Origin: Treponema_I sp045599005
GTDB taxonomy: Bacteria > Spirochaetota > Spirochaetia > Treponematales > Treponemataceae
DNA length: 64,000 nucleotides
NCBI GenBank assembly: GCA_045599005.1
Contig: JAZRVF010000011.1
Span: 1-64,000, forward strand
Direction: 5' to 3'
In this document: one piece after another, positions 52,671-61,475 of the stretch
Layout of the letters: each line of letters begins with the position of its first letter
Numbering within the stretch: position 1 is the first letter of the stretch
Notes under the pieces: model-generated
Databases searched by the model: none
Told to the model about the DNA's origin: nothing
The model's input: only the letters and a program-made list of their open reading frames with translations
Position numbers and translations under genes: made by a program

Positions 52671-53537
52671 ATGGCAGTAGTAACCATGAAAAGTCTGCTT
52701 GAGTCCGGTGTACATTTCGGACATCAGGTAAAACGTTGGGATCCCCGCATGAAGAAATATATCTTCGCAGAACGCAACGGGATTCATATCATCGATCTGC
52801 AGAAGACAATTCTTGCAATCAAAGATGCTTACGAAGCAGTACGCAAAGTAACAGCTTCTGGCAAATCAGTACTTTTTGTAGGTACAAAAAAACAGGCACA
52901 GCAGGCAATCGCAAAAGAAGCTGAACGCTGTGGCATGTACTATGTAAACAACCGCTGGCTCGGTGGTATGCTTACAAACTTCTCAACAATCAAGAAATCA
53001 CTTCTCCGTCTCAAGAAACTTGAGAAAATGGAAGTTGACGGAACATACGAAAGCATCACAAAGAAAGAGATTTCTCAGTTCCAGAAAGAAAAAGCAAAAC
53101 TGGAAAAGAACCTCGGCGGTATCAAGGAAATGAAAGAACTGCCCGGTATCATTTTTGTAATCGACACACACAAAGAAGCTATTGCAGTTGCTGAAGCACG
53201 CCGCATGGGTATTCCGATTGTCGCTGTTGTTGATACAAACTGTAACCCCGAAGGAATCGACTATCCTATTCCCGGAAACGATGATGCAATCCGCGCAATC
53301 ACACTGTTTACATCAATCATTGCAAACGCTGTAATCGAAGCTGACAACGAGACTGGTCTCAAAATCATCGAAGGACTTCAGGATGATGAAGATGAACTGA
53401 TCGCAGGTGATGCTTCTTCAAAAGCAAAAGACGAAGAAATCGTTGACTACTCAAACTACACACCTACTGAACCCAAAGAAGAAGATACAGATTCTTCTGA
53501 CGACGAACTGGTAGACGAAGACAAACTCTACAAATAA
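52671..53537 (+). CDS. rpsB: 30S ribosomal protein S2
   Basis: 288 aa from ATG 52671 with AAGGAG at 52659; the frame reaches back to 52656 but lacks support. S2 hallmarks: MKSLLESGVHFGHQVKRWDP, KKQAQQAIAKEAERCGMYYV, RWLGGMLTNFSTIKKSL and GIPIVAVVDTNCNPEGIDYP. It has the acidic C-terminal tail seen in spirochete S2. Heads the rpsB-tsf-frr run. Confidence 0.97.
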   Translation: MAVVTMKSLLESGVHFGHQVKRWDPRMKKYIFAERNGIHIIDLQKTILAIKDAYEAVRKVTASGKSVLFVGTKKQAQQAIAKEAERCGMYYVNNRWLGGMLTNFSTIKKSLLRLKKLEKMEVDGTYESITKKEISQFQKEKAKLEKNLGGIKEMKELPGIIFVIDTHKEAIAVAEARRMGIPIVAVVDTNCNPEGIDYPIPGNDDAIRAITLFTSIIANAVIEADNETGLKIIEGLQDDEDELIAGDASSKAKDEEIVDYSNYTPTEPKEEDTDSSDDELVDEDKLYK

Positions 53538-53554
53538 TTTCAGTTTGTACAGAT

Positions 53555-53592
53555 CCGGCATCAGAGTATTTTGATGCCGGGTTCAGGGTTTT
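53555..53592 (+). terminator. Hairpin between rpsB and tsf, possible attenuator
   Basis: Perfect 9-bp stem CCGGCATCA/TGATGCCGG (53555-53563 and 53572-53580), then five T residues at 53588-53592. The delay before the T run makes it weak, more likely partial terminator or RNA-processing site. Confidence 0.4.
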
Positions 53593-53654
53593 TAAAAGCA
53601 ATTTGCTCCACCCCGGTGTTTCACCGGATTCCGGAGTATTCTAGGAGAAACAAA

Positions 53655-54503
53655 ATGGATATTAAGGCCGCTGACGTTAAAGCTTTGCGCGATATTACAG
53701 GCGCAGGTATGATGGAATGCAAGAAGGCTCTTGTTGAATGCAACGGTGACGCTGCTGCAGCAGAGAAACTTCTTAAAGAAAAAGGTCTGGCTGCTGTTGC
53801 AAAACGTGCAGAACGTGCAACTGCTGAAGGACGCATCTTCATCAAACAGGAAGGAACAAAAGCAGTTATCGTAGAGATCAACTGTGAAACAGACTTTGTA
53901 GCAAAGAATGCTGATTTCATTGCTCTTGGTAACGAAATTGCAGCTGTTGCTTTTGAGAAAGGTTATACAACAGTTACAGATGAACTCAAGAACATGCTTC
54001 TTGATCTTGCAACAAAAATCCGTGAGAACATGAGTGTTCGCCGTCTTGAACTGATTGAAGCACCTGCAGACTGTGTAGTTTCAAAATACATCCACAGCGA
54101 TGGAAAAACTGGTGTTGTAACAGTAATCAAGGCAGATCCTGCTTCCGCAGTTGAAAATGCAGATGTAAAAGCATTCGGTTACGATTGCTGTCTGCACATT
54201 GCAGCGTTTACTCCTGCATTCATCAGACGCGAAGATGTAAGTGAAGAATACATTGCTGAACAGCGTGGTATCTTCAAGGCACAGATGGACAATGACGAAA
54301 AAATGGCAGGAAAGCCCGACAATGTTAAAGACGGCATCCTGAACGGAAAAGTCAACAAACATCTTGCTGAAATCTGTTTCCTGGACCAGGCTTTCGTAAA
54401 AGACGACAAAGTTTCTGTTTCTAAGAAAATGGAAATGGTTGGAAAAGACGCCGGAGCAAAACTTACTCTGGATAAAGCAGTCACCTTCATCCTGGGTGCA
54501 TAA
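53655..54503 (+). CDS. tsf: Elongation factor Ts
   Basis: 282 aa from ATG 53655, with AGGAGA upstream. Begins MDIKAADVKALRDITGAGMM, ECKKALVECNGDAAAAEKLL, then VEINCETDFVAKNADFIALG, all diagnostic of EF-Ts, the nucleotide exchange factor for EF-Tu. The frame runs upstream to 53571, but that is leader. Followed by a terminator-like hairpin. Confidence 0.97.
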   Translation: MDIKAADVKALRDITGAGMMECKKALVECNGDAAAAEKLLKEKGLAAVAKRAERATAEGRIFIKQEGTKAVIVEINCETDFVAKNADFIALGNEIAAVAFEKGYTTVTDELKNMLLDLATKIRENMSVRRLELIEAPADCVVSKYIHSDGKTGVVTVIKADPASAVENADVKAFGYDCCLHIAAFTPAFIRREDVSEEYIAEQRGIFKAQMDNDEKMAGKPDNVKDGILNGKVNKHLAEICFLDQAFVKDDKVSVSKKMEMVGKDAGAKLTLDKAVTFILGA

Positions 54504-54508
54504 TTATC

Positions 54509-54546
54509 ATCGGGTGGATCTGCTCAGCGGGTTCACCCGATTTTTT
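54509..54546 (+). terminator. Terminator-like hairpin between tsf and frr
   Basis: Arms ATCGGGTG (54509-54516) and CACCCGAT (54534-54541) followed by TTTTT. It likely ends most rpsB-tsf transcripts. Confidence 0.75.
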
Positions 54547-54571
54547 AATGATAGACAAATGGAGGCATAAC

Positions 54572-55126
54572 ATGTCAGAAGTACAGAACGCTTGCGAAGA
54601 ACGCATGAAAAAAACAATTGCTTCTCTTAAAGATGAATTAGGCACCATCAGAACAGGTCGTGCATCAACTGCTCTTTTTGACAGAGTGCGTGTAGACTAT
54701 TATGGTGAAAAATCACCGCTGAGTCAGGTTGCTACAATTTCCATTCCTGAAGCACGCATGGTTGTTATTCAGCCTTGGGACAAAAATCTCATTAAAGAAA
54801 TTGAAAAAGGAATTCTGAGTGCAGATCTGGGATTGAACCCTTCCAATGACGGAAAAGTAATCCGCATTTCTATTCCACCGCTTACAGCAGACAGACGCAA
54901 GGAACTTTGCAAACAGGCAAAAAATACTGCAGAGAACAGCCGTGTTGCAATCCGCAACATCCGTCGCGATGGTAACGACGAACTGAAAAAACTGCAGAAA
55001 GACAGTCAGATTACAGAAGACGATCTGAAACAGGGCGAAGATGCTCTTCAGAAATCAACTGATTCTTATATTCAGGAAATCAACAAAATTCTTGAAGCAA
55101 AAGAAAAAGAAATCATGGAAGGCTGA
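54572..55126 (+). CDS. frr: Ribosome recycling factor
   Basis: 184 aa from ATG 54572 behind GGAGG. RRF landmarks: LKDELGTIRTGRASTALFD, YYGEKSPLSQVATISIPEAR, and RVAIRNIRRDGNDELKKLQK. Splits ribosomes after termination together with EF-G. One-base overlap (TGATG) with uppS. Confidence 0.97.
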   Translation: MSEVQNACEERMKKTIASLKDELGTIRTGRASTALFDRVRVDYYGEKSPLSQVATISIPEARMVVIQPWDKNLIKEIEKGILSADLGLNPSNDGKVIRISIPPLTADRRKELCKQAKNTAENSRVAIRNIRRDGNDELKKLQKDSQITEDDLKQGEDALQKSTDSYIQEINKILEAKEKEIMEG

Positions 55127-55833
55127 TGCCAGACTTGAATGATAAACCGGCAGTTCCTGTTCATGTGGGAATCATTATGGACGGGAACGGACGCTGGGCT
55201 CAGCAGCAGGGTTTTCCCAGAACACAAGGTCACAAAGTTGGCGCAGAAGTTGCAAAAAAGATTATTCTGCGTGCCAGGGACTTAGGAGTAAAGTATCTTA
55301 CTTTATACACTTTTTCGACGGAGAACTGGTCAAGACCGAAAGCTGAAGTTGACTTCATCATGAATCTGCTCAGTTTTCATCTGAAAACCGAACGGAATTT
55401 TTATACAAAAAATGGAATACGCCTTCTTCATTTAGGTGATATTACAAGACTTTCCAGTGATCTTCAGCGTCAGATAAGTGCTGCGATTGAGGAAAGCAAA
55501 GACAATGATAAAATAAACCTTGTTTTTGCAATCAATCATGGTGGCAGAGACGAGTTGATCAGGACAATTAATAAAATTAAAGCAGACAATTCTTCCGCAG
55601 ATATTACGGAACAAAGTTTGAGGGGATATCTGGATCTTCCGGAAGTACCTGATGCGGATCTGATTATCAGAACTGGCGGAGAAAAGAGACTGAGTAATTT
55701 TCTCCTATGGCAGTCTGCTTATGCTGAACTTGAATTTTCAGATAAATTATGGCCGGATTACACACCGGATGATTTTGAACAGAATATACAAACTTTCGCT
55801 GCAAGAAACAGACGTTTCGGCGGTGTAAAATAA
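55126..55833 (+). CDS. uppS: Undecaprenyl diphosphate synthase (isoprenyl transferase)
   Basis: 235 aa. Catalytic loop HVGIIMDGNGRWAQQQGFPR (Asp essential), GHKVGAE, YTFSTENWSRPKAEVDFIMN and the C-terminal RTGGEKRLSNFLLWQSAYAE. Makes the C55 lipid carrier for peptidoglycan, so it feeds the MraY/Mur pathway used by RodA-PBP2. Coupled to frr. Confidence 0.95.
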   Translation: MPDLNDKPAVPVHVGIIMDGNGRWAQQQGFPRTQGHKVGAEVAKKIILRARDLGVKYLTLYTFSTENWSRPKAEVDFIMNLLSFHLKTERNFYTKNGIRLLHLGDITRLSSDLQRQISAAIEESKDNDKINLVFAINHGGRDELIRTINKIKADNSSADITEQSLRGYLDLPEVPDADLIIRTGGEKRLSNFLLWQSAYAELEFSDKLWPDYTPDDFEQNIQTFAARNRRFGGVK

Positions 55834-55846
55834 CGGAAAAGGTTTT

Positions 55847-56707
55847 ATGGGAAAGACAGTACAACGTTTATTGGTTTTCTTTATCGGATTGCCCGCTGTT
55901 GTAGCTTTGGCGTTCATAAAAGTTTACAATCACCTTCCTCTGAATATTGCAGTCTTTGCTGTCAATGTTTTAGCCGTTCTTGAACTGAACTCAATCCTGT
56001 CAAAACGATTGAGCACACAGAACAGATGGTTTGTGGTCATACTTTCTGAGACAATCCCTGTTGTAACCTATCTTTATATTGTTCTTAACCTTTCCTACAC
56101 TGTTGTTACTCTTTCCATAATCACAGTCGTTTTTCTTTCCCTTATCGCAGAACTGTTCTTTTACAAAAAAGATTCTGCCGGAATGCCTGATTTTTCCCGC
56201 TGTATTGAGAACTATGTTTCCACCGCATTTTCACTATTTTACTGCGGTTATCTGATTTCCTACGTCACACGGATGACTTCATGGGAACATTCAGATGCGG
56301 CCATTGCTTTGTTTTTCCTGATGGTTTTCGGCTGTGATTCAATCGCATGGCTCTTTGGTGTCCTTTTAGGCAAAAGCACACGCGGTTTTGTAAAAGTCAG
56401 CCCCAACAAAAGTCTGGTCGGTTTTTTAGGCGGACTAGTCGGTTCTGTTACTGCAGGGTTCATCGGCAGACTGTTTGTTCCTTTTTTGAGGGAACAGCCT
56501 TTATACCTGATTGTAATTCTCGGAATTGCAACCGGTGTAGCCTCTATTATCGGAGATCTGGTTGAATCGGCTTTCAAGCGTTCTGCCCAGGTGAAAGATT
56601 CCGGAAGTATTATTCCTGGTCGTGGCGGTATTCTTGATTCCATAGATTCCATTCTTTTTACGGCACCGATATATCATCTTCTTTGTTCCCTTTTCTTCGG
56701 ACTGTAG
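55847..56707 (+). CDS. cdsA: Phosphatidate cytidylyltransferase
   Basis: 286 aa, about seven membrane segments. Ends with the signature SAFKRSAQVKDSGSIIPGRG, then GILDSIDS. Converts phosphatidate and CTP to CDP-diacylglycerol, the branch point of phospholipid synthesis. 13 bp after uppS. Confidence 0.93.
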   Translation: MGKTVQRLLVFFIGLPAVVALAFIKVYNHLPLNIAVFAVNVLAVLELNSILSKRLSTQNRWFVVILSETIPVVTYLYIVLNLSYTVVTLSIITVVFLSLIAELFFYKKDSAGMPDFSRCIENYVSTAFSLFYCGYLISYVTRMTSWEHSDAAIALFFLMVFGCDSIAWLFGVLLGKSTRGFVKVSPNKSLVGFLGGLVGSVTAGFIGRLFVPFLREQPLYLIVILGIATGVASIIGDLVESAFKRSAQVKDSGSIIPGRGGILDSIDSILFTAPIYHLLCSLFFGL

Positions 56708-56716
56708 GATCAAGCC

Positions 56717-57850
56717 ATGAAAAAACGTGTTCTCGTTCTTGGGTGCACTGGATCAATCGGCACAAGCACATTAAAAATCATCAAAGAGTTTCCTGATCTG
56801 TTTGAAGTTGCCGGTCTGACTGCGCATTCAAATGCAGAAAAACTTTCTGAAATTGCGAGAGAATTCAACTGCGCAAAAACTTTTCTGACAGGCTCTGAAA
56901 GAAAAAGCAGTACCACATTTAATTTTCCTGAACTTGCCGATTTTATATCATCCTGTGGGGCAACAATTGCAGTAAACGGAATTGCAGGCAGCGCGGGACT
57001 TCTTCCTTCGGTTTATGTTCTGGAAAACGGGATTGATCTTGCTCTGGCAAACAAAGAATCAGTGGTGATGGCCTGGGATCTGATAAAAGACCTGGCGAAC
57101 AGACACAATGCAAAAATACTTCCGGTTGACTCAGAGCACTCAGCGGTATTCACCCTTCTTGAACATTATGGCAGAAAAGCTCTCGATTCAATTGTCCTAA
57201 CAGCCTCTGGCGGGCCGTTCAGACTTTACACAAAGGACCAGCTGGAAAAGGTAAAAGTTGAGGATGCCCTGAAACATCCCACCTGGAACATGGGCGCAAA
57301 GATTACAATAGACAGTGCGACACTTGCTAACAAGGGCCTGGAAGTAATTGAAGCGACAAGACTTTTTGATGTTCCGCCAGCAAAAGTTTTTGTATCTGTC
57401 CATTGTCAGAGTCTGGTTCATTCACTGATAAGAACCAAAGACGGTGCACTTTATGCCCAGATTTCAAAACCCGATATGCGACATCCGATTCTGCAGGCAA
57501 TGACCTGGCCAGATTTTTACGAAAACAGCCTGGAAGAACTCGATCTTTCTTCTTTTGCAGCAGATTCTCCCTTGACCATGACTTTTGCAAAAGCGGATAC
57601 CGATAAATTTCCTATGCTTGCACTGGCTTACCAGGCTGCCGAAGCAAAACCTTCTGCAACAATCTGCTATAACGCGGCAAACGAAACAGCTGTCTCAGCA
57701 TTTGCTTCACACAAAATCGGGTTTTACGACATTTCAAACATCACAGAGAAAGTCCTGTCCCATCATTCCGGATTTATTCCCACTTCCTTTGAAGCTGTAT
57801 TTGACTGCGACAAAGAGGCTCACATTTATTCAGAGGAGCTTCTGCACTGA
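56717..57850 (+). CDS. dxr: 1-deoxy-D-xylulose-5-phosphate reductoisomerase
   Basis: 377 aa. NADPH site VLGCTGSIGTSTLKII at the N-terminus, ALANKESVVMAWDLI, PVDSEHSAVFTLLE with metal and substrate ligands, and LTASGGPFR. Second step of the MEP isoprenoid pathway, which supplies the precursors used by UppS two genes upstream. Its stop overlaps the rseP start. Confidence 0.96.
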   Translation: MKKRVLVLGCTGSIGTSTLKIIKEFPDLFEVAGLTAHSNAEKLSEIAREFNCAKTFLTGSERKSSTTFNFPELADFISSCGATIAVNGIAGSAGLLPSVYVLENGIDLALANKESVVMAWDLIKDLANRHNAKILPVDSEHSAVFTLLEHYGRKALDSIVLTASGGPFRLYTKDQLEKVKVEDALKHPTWNMGAKITIDSATLANKGLEVIEATRLFDVPPAKVFVSVHCQSLVHSLIRTKDGALYAQISKPDMRHPILQAMTWPDFYENSLEELDLSSFAADSPLTMTFAKADTDKFPMLALAYQAAEAKPSATICYNAANETAVSAFASHKIGFYDISNITEKVLSHHSGFIPTSFEAVFDCDKEAHIYSEELLH

Positions 57851-59199
57851 TGGTTTTTGTTTACGGCATTATAGGACTTGGAATCATAGTAATTGTCCAT
57901 GAATTCGGACATTTTATCGCGGCAAAGGCTTTCGGTGTAAAAGTTGAGTCTTTTTCTGTCGGCATGGGTCCTGTCCTCCTGCACAAAACAATTAAGGGTA
58001 CCGATTACCGTCTTTCACTTATCCCCCTGGGCGGTTACTGCGGAATGAAAGGAGAAGATGCATTCCAGAAAGCTGTCGAAACGGACGCTCCAGAAATGCA
58101 GGACGAACCAGACGGATTTTATGGTGTTCATCCACTCAAAAGAGCTCTTATCGCTTTTGCTGGTCCTTTTTCCAATGTGATTTTTGCTGTAATTGCGTAC
58201 ACCGTCATTTCAATGATCGGATACACTTATTATACTTCCGGCAATCAGGTGGTTCTCGCTTCGGAACTTTATCAGGACAACTGCACTGTTGCGGAAGATG
58301 CCGGCCTGCTTACCGGAGACAGAATCCTTTCTATAAACAGCAGACCGACACCCTACTTTTCTGACATCTCTGAAGCGATATCATTGAATGCAAAAGAGAA
58401 GATTTCTGTGGAGATCCAGCGTAACGGGCAGGTTCTTTTTCTTTCAATGATTCCTGAGATGGAAACTTCAACTGGTGCGGGAAAAATCGGTATTACAAAC
58501 TGGATTGATCCTTACATTTTTGACATAGAGAAAGATTCGCCTGCGGATAAAGCCGGACTGGCGCCTGGGGACCTGATTACTGAAATCAACGGAAACAGAA
58601 TTCGAAACACTGTTGATGTGCAAAAAAACACACGTTTTTCACCAAAAGTAAAACTTTCTGTACAACGAAATGGTCAGATTCTTGTAAGGGAATTTGAAAC
58701 TTCGAAAAATCAGGAAACCGGTATGTACACGTTGGGGATTTCTTTCGGACTTACACCGGTTCAGACAGACGTCTACAGTTTTTTTCCTGCAATATGGCAG
58801 GGAATAAAGGAAACAGCAAACCTGATCGGAATGACTTTCAAAAGTCTTGGACTGCTTTTTAAAGGCGTTGATGTTTCAAATGCTGTTTCCGGCCCTATCC
58901 GTATTACCAAAATGCTGGGAGACACAGCCGAGGCGGGTTTTTCTGCAGGATTCTCCATCGGACTTATCTCAGTTCTCCAGCTTCTTTCACTGATCAGTAT
59001 TTCACTTTTCATCATGAATCTGCTTCCAATACCGATTCTGGACGGCGGTCTGATTCTTTTTGCATTGGTCCAATGGATCAGGAAAAAACAGATCAAGCCA
59101 AAAGTCCTTTATAAAATTCAATTCGTAGGAATCGGAATTATCGCTCTGATATTCGTATTTGCTTTTGTCGGCGATATCCGGTATCTTTTTACTAAGTGA
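57850..59199 (+). CDS. rseP: RIP site-2 protease RseP
   Basis: 449 aa. HEFGH at residues 17-21 in the first membrane helix, the GMGP segment, two PDZ domains (about 130-205 and 215-280, each with a GD(R/L)I loop), and the C-terminal NLLPIPILDGG in the last helices, supplying the metal Asp. Cleaves transmembrane anti-sigma factors or signal peptides within the membrane. Overlaps dxr (ATGATG). Confidence 0.93.
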   Translation: MVFVYGIIGLGIIVIVHEFGHFIAAKAFGVKVESFSVGMGPVLLHKTIKGTDYRLSLIPLGGYCGMKGEDAFQKAVETDAPEMQDEPDGFYGVHPLKRALIAFAGPFSNVIFAVIAYTVISMIGYTYYTSGNQVVLASELYQDNCTVAEDAGLLTGDRILSINSRPTPYFSDISEAISLNAKEKISVEIQRNGQVLFLSMIPEMETSTGAGKIGITNWIDPYIFDIEKDSPADKAGLAPGDLITEINGNRIRNTVDVQKNTRFSPKVKLSVQRNGQILVREFETSKNQETGMYTLGISFGLTPVQTDVYSFFPAIWQGIKETANLIGMTFKSLGLLFKGVDVSNAVSGPIRITKMLGDTAEAGFSAGFSIGLISVLQLLSLISISLFIMNLLPIPILDGGLILFALVQWIRKKQIKPKVLYKIQFVGIGIIALIFVFAFVGDIRYLFTK

Positions 59200-59205
59200 G
59201 GTTAT

Positions 59206-61131
59206 ATGAAAAAGATTTCTCTTGTCTTTCTGTTTTTGTGCTTCGTATCATTCAATCTGATGGCCGCTGCAGCCCAGTTTACAACACAACCTCATGGAAA
59301 TGCAGTCAATGACATTGCTCTTTTTGATGACTACATCTATACAGCCGGTGATGACGGATTCATTATCAGATGGCAGAAGATCCAGGATGAAGAAACCGAT
59401 ACTTTTTACTACACAGGTGAGCATTATCAGTTTTCCGATATGGAAATCAAGAAAATTGCTCTCAGCCCTGACGGAGAAAACATTGCGATTTATGAAACCG
59501 ACGGATATGCTGTCAACCGTGTATCAATATGGAACTGGGCAAGCAAAACCCGTGTCCTGGCACGCCGCGTAACCAATACTGTATCTTCCATTACATATTC
59601 TGCAAAAGGCACATATCTCCTGATCGGTGTCAATTCAACAGAAGGAATCATCTTCCTGAATCTTTCAAACGGAAAAACCGTCCGCAAACTTCAAGACACT
59701 CCCAGTATGGTTTCTTTTACAATGACCAGCGAAACGGAAAACACTTGTGTGATGTACTCTTCCCTGGGTGATCTTCTTTATTCAAACATGGTTACAACAG
59801 ACATCAAAGCGGAACTGAGTGTCACCTCGAACCTGCAGCAGACTCTGCTTTTCAACAACGACCTTATGTTTGCCGGTTATAAAGACGGATATATCTACAT
59901 TTTCCAGAGCGTCACGGGAACCCAGCTTGCAAAAATTAAGGCTTCCTCACCGATTTTTGCAAGCGGAAGAGATGATTTCTACCTTTATTACATCGAGCAG
60001 AATGGAAAAAACTGCAGCCTTAAAATGATCCAGACATCAGGGAACACAGTTTTCATAAATCCTGTTATCGTAAAAGATTTTACAACTGCAGGCGAATCTC
60101 CTGTTACATCAGTAGTAAAAAAAGGGACTCAGCTTTTTGTTGGCTGTAAAAACGGCTCAATCCAGAATCTCAGTTCCCAGGCACAGATTGAGAAAACTGT
60201 ATGTTCATCAATTTCCAAGATGCAGTATAAATCAGTTTTGGATATAGAATCTTTTGACGGACAGTTCTATGTACTTACTGATTCTTCTCTCTTCATCACT
60301 GATTATGTGGACCAGAGTTCCATTCTTCTTTCAAATCCCGGTTACAGCAATATTCTGGTCCTAAACGAAAAAACCGTCCTTTTCTGGTCAAAAGATTCGA
60401 CAAAAGCGATTCAGAAAGCAACAAAACGAGACAACGGAACATGGAGAACAGAAAATCTTTATTCGCCTGGATCAAGTCTTCAGAGTCTACATTATCAGAA
60501 TGAAAAAATTGTGATTGTGGAAGGATCAAGTACAGTGCGCCTTTTTGATCTGTCAACAAACAAGGCAAAAACAGTTTATTCAGGAACTGGAATTCAGGAT
60601 GCACTTCTTTTGAATCAGGACGATCTGTACATTGCAAAATCTGCGGCTTCCACACCAAAAGCTGCACTTGTAAAGGTCAATACACAGACTTTGGAAACCC
60701 TGCCGATTGATATTTCTGCAGAGGTAGCATTCTCGCTTTCACCAAATACAAGCAACAGCAATCTTTTCTATGGAGTCTGTGTTTTCTCGGGAGATACACA
60801 AAAAACTGATGTTTTCTCATATAATACATCAACAAAGAAATATTCAACTTTAATGTCTTGGGGAGATGAAGATACCCAGGCCTTCACATGGTACTCAAAC
60901 GGGAAGATCTATACGAATATTGCGAAAAGTCAGATTCGTTCCGTGAATACCTCAAGCAAGCAGCAGATTACCTACACCCGGTTTTCTTCAATTCCAAAGA
61001 AAATTGCAGGCAACAAGACTTATATTCTAGTACTTAACAGAGACGGAAGTATTTCCTGGTACAGTGCAAGCACAAACAGACACTATGCAAACTGGCAGGT
61101 TTCTATGGATAACCAGCTGGTAGAGGAATAA
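59206..61131 (+). CDS. Secreted beta-propeller (WD40-like) protein
   Basis: 641 aa. Signal peptide (about 1-21). Repeats of about 40 residues with GH or D-D-x-I/V-x-x-W endings (HGNAVNDIALFDDYIYTAGD, DGFIIRWQKIQDEE; KKIALSPDGENIAIYETDGY, VSIWNW; YKDGYIYIFQ) indicate a propeller, most likely a protein-interaction platform in the periplasm or outer membrane. 6 bp after rseP, with GAGG as ribosome site. In treponemes such a gene commonly follows rseP. Confidence 0.8.
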   Translation: MKKISLVFLFLCFVSFNLMAAAAQFTTQPHGNAVNDIALFDDYIYTAGDDGFIIRWQKIQDEETDTFYYTGEHYQFSDMEIKKIALSPDGENIAIYETDGYAVNRVSIWNWASKTRVLARRVTNTVSSITYSAKGTYLLIGVNSTEGIIFLNLSNGKTVRKLQDTPSMVSFTMTSETENTCVMYSSLGDLLYSNMVTTDIKAELSVTSNLQQTLLFNNDLMFAGYKDGYIYIFQSVTGTQLAKIKASSPIFASGRDDFYLYYIEQNGKNCSLKMIQTSGNTVFINPVIVKDFTTAGESPVTSVVKKGTQLFVGCKNGSIQNLSSQAQIEKTVCSSISKMQYKSVLDIESFDGQFYVLTDSSLFITDYVDQSSILLSNPGYSNILVLNEKTVLFWSKDSTKAIQKATKRDNGTWRTENLYSPGSSLQSLHYQNEKIVIVEGSSTVRLFDLSTNKAKTVYSGTGIQDALLLNQDDLYIAKSAASTPKAALVKVNTQTLETLPIDISAEVAFSLSPNTSNSNLFYGVCVFSGDTQKTDVFSYNTSTKKYSTLMSWGDEDTQAFTWYSNGKIYTNIAKSQIRSVNTSSKQQITYTRFSSIPKKIAGNKTYILVLNRDGSISWYSASTNRHYANWQVSMDNQLVEE

Positions 61132-61154
61132 ATGTTCAAGCGGATTTTTGATTA

Positions 61155-61394
61155 ATGATAATATTCAAGAAAATGTCCCCAAACGACAACACGAAGATAG
61201 TTAATTATGAATTTTCTGGTGTTGGATTATGGGGTGTCATTTCAGTTGATCGTGAATCAAAAGAGGCTTTCTATCAAAAAGTTGATGGCATTTATAGCTT
61301 TGATTTAAAAGAAATGAATCAAATATTATATATAGCAAAAAAAAAGATTTTAGAATCAAACTTTCCTGAAAGATGTATTTACGCCACCCACTAA
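61155..61394 (+). CDS. Small hypothetical protein, AT-rich
   Basis: 79 aa, ATG at 61155 or 61173 (MSPNDNTKIV). No signal or membrane segment; a compact sequence EFSGVGLWGVISVDRESKEA, FYQKVDGIYSFDLKEMNQIL suggests a small folded domain. Base composition is visibly more AT-rich than neighbours, with long A runs, as if acquired. I do not recognise it; a small immunity or regulator protein is possible. The 81-bp gap to dnaB on the other strand holds only two short hairpins. Confidence 0.5.
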   Translation: MIIFKKMSPNDNTKIVNYEFSGVGLWGVISVDRESKEAFYQKVDGIYSFDLKEMNQILYIAKKKILESNFPERCIYATH

Positions 61395-61475
61395 AAGGAT
61401 GTGCTTAAAAATATCCCCGAAACATTGAAAACTTTTTTGAAACTGCCGGGATCATGTCCCTTATGAGATTCAGTC

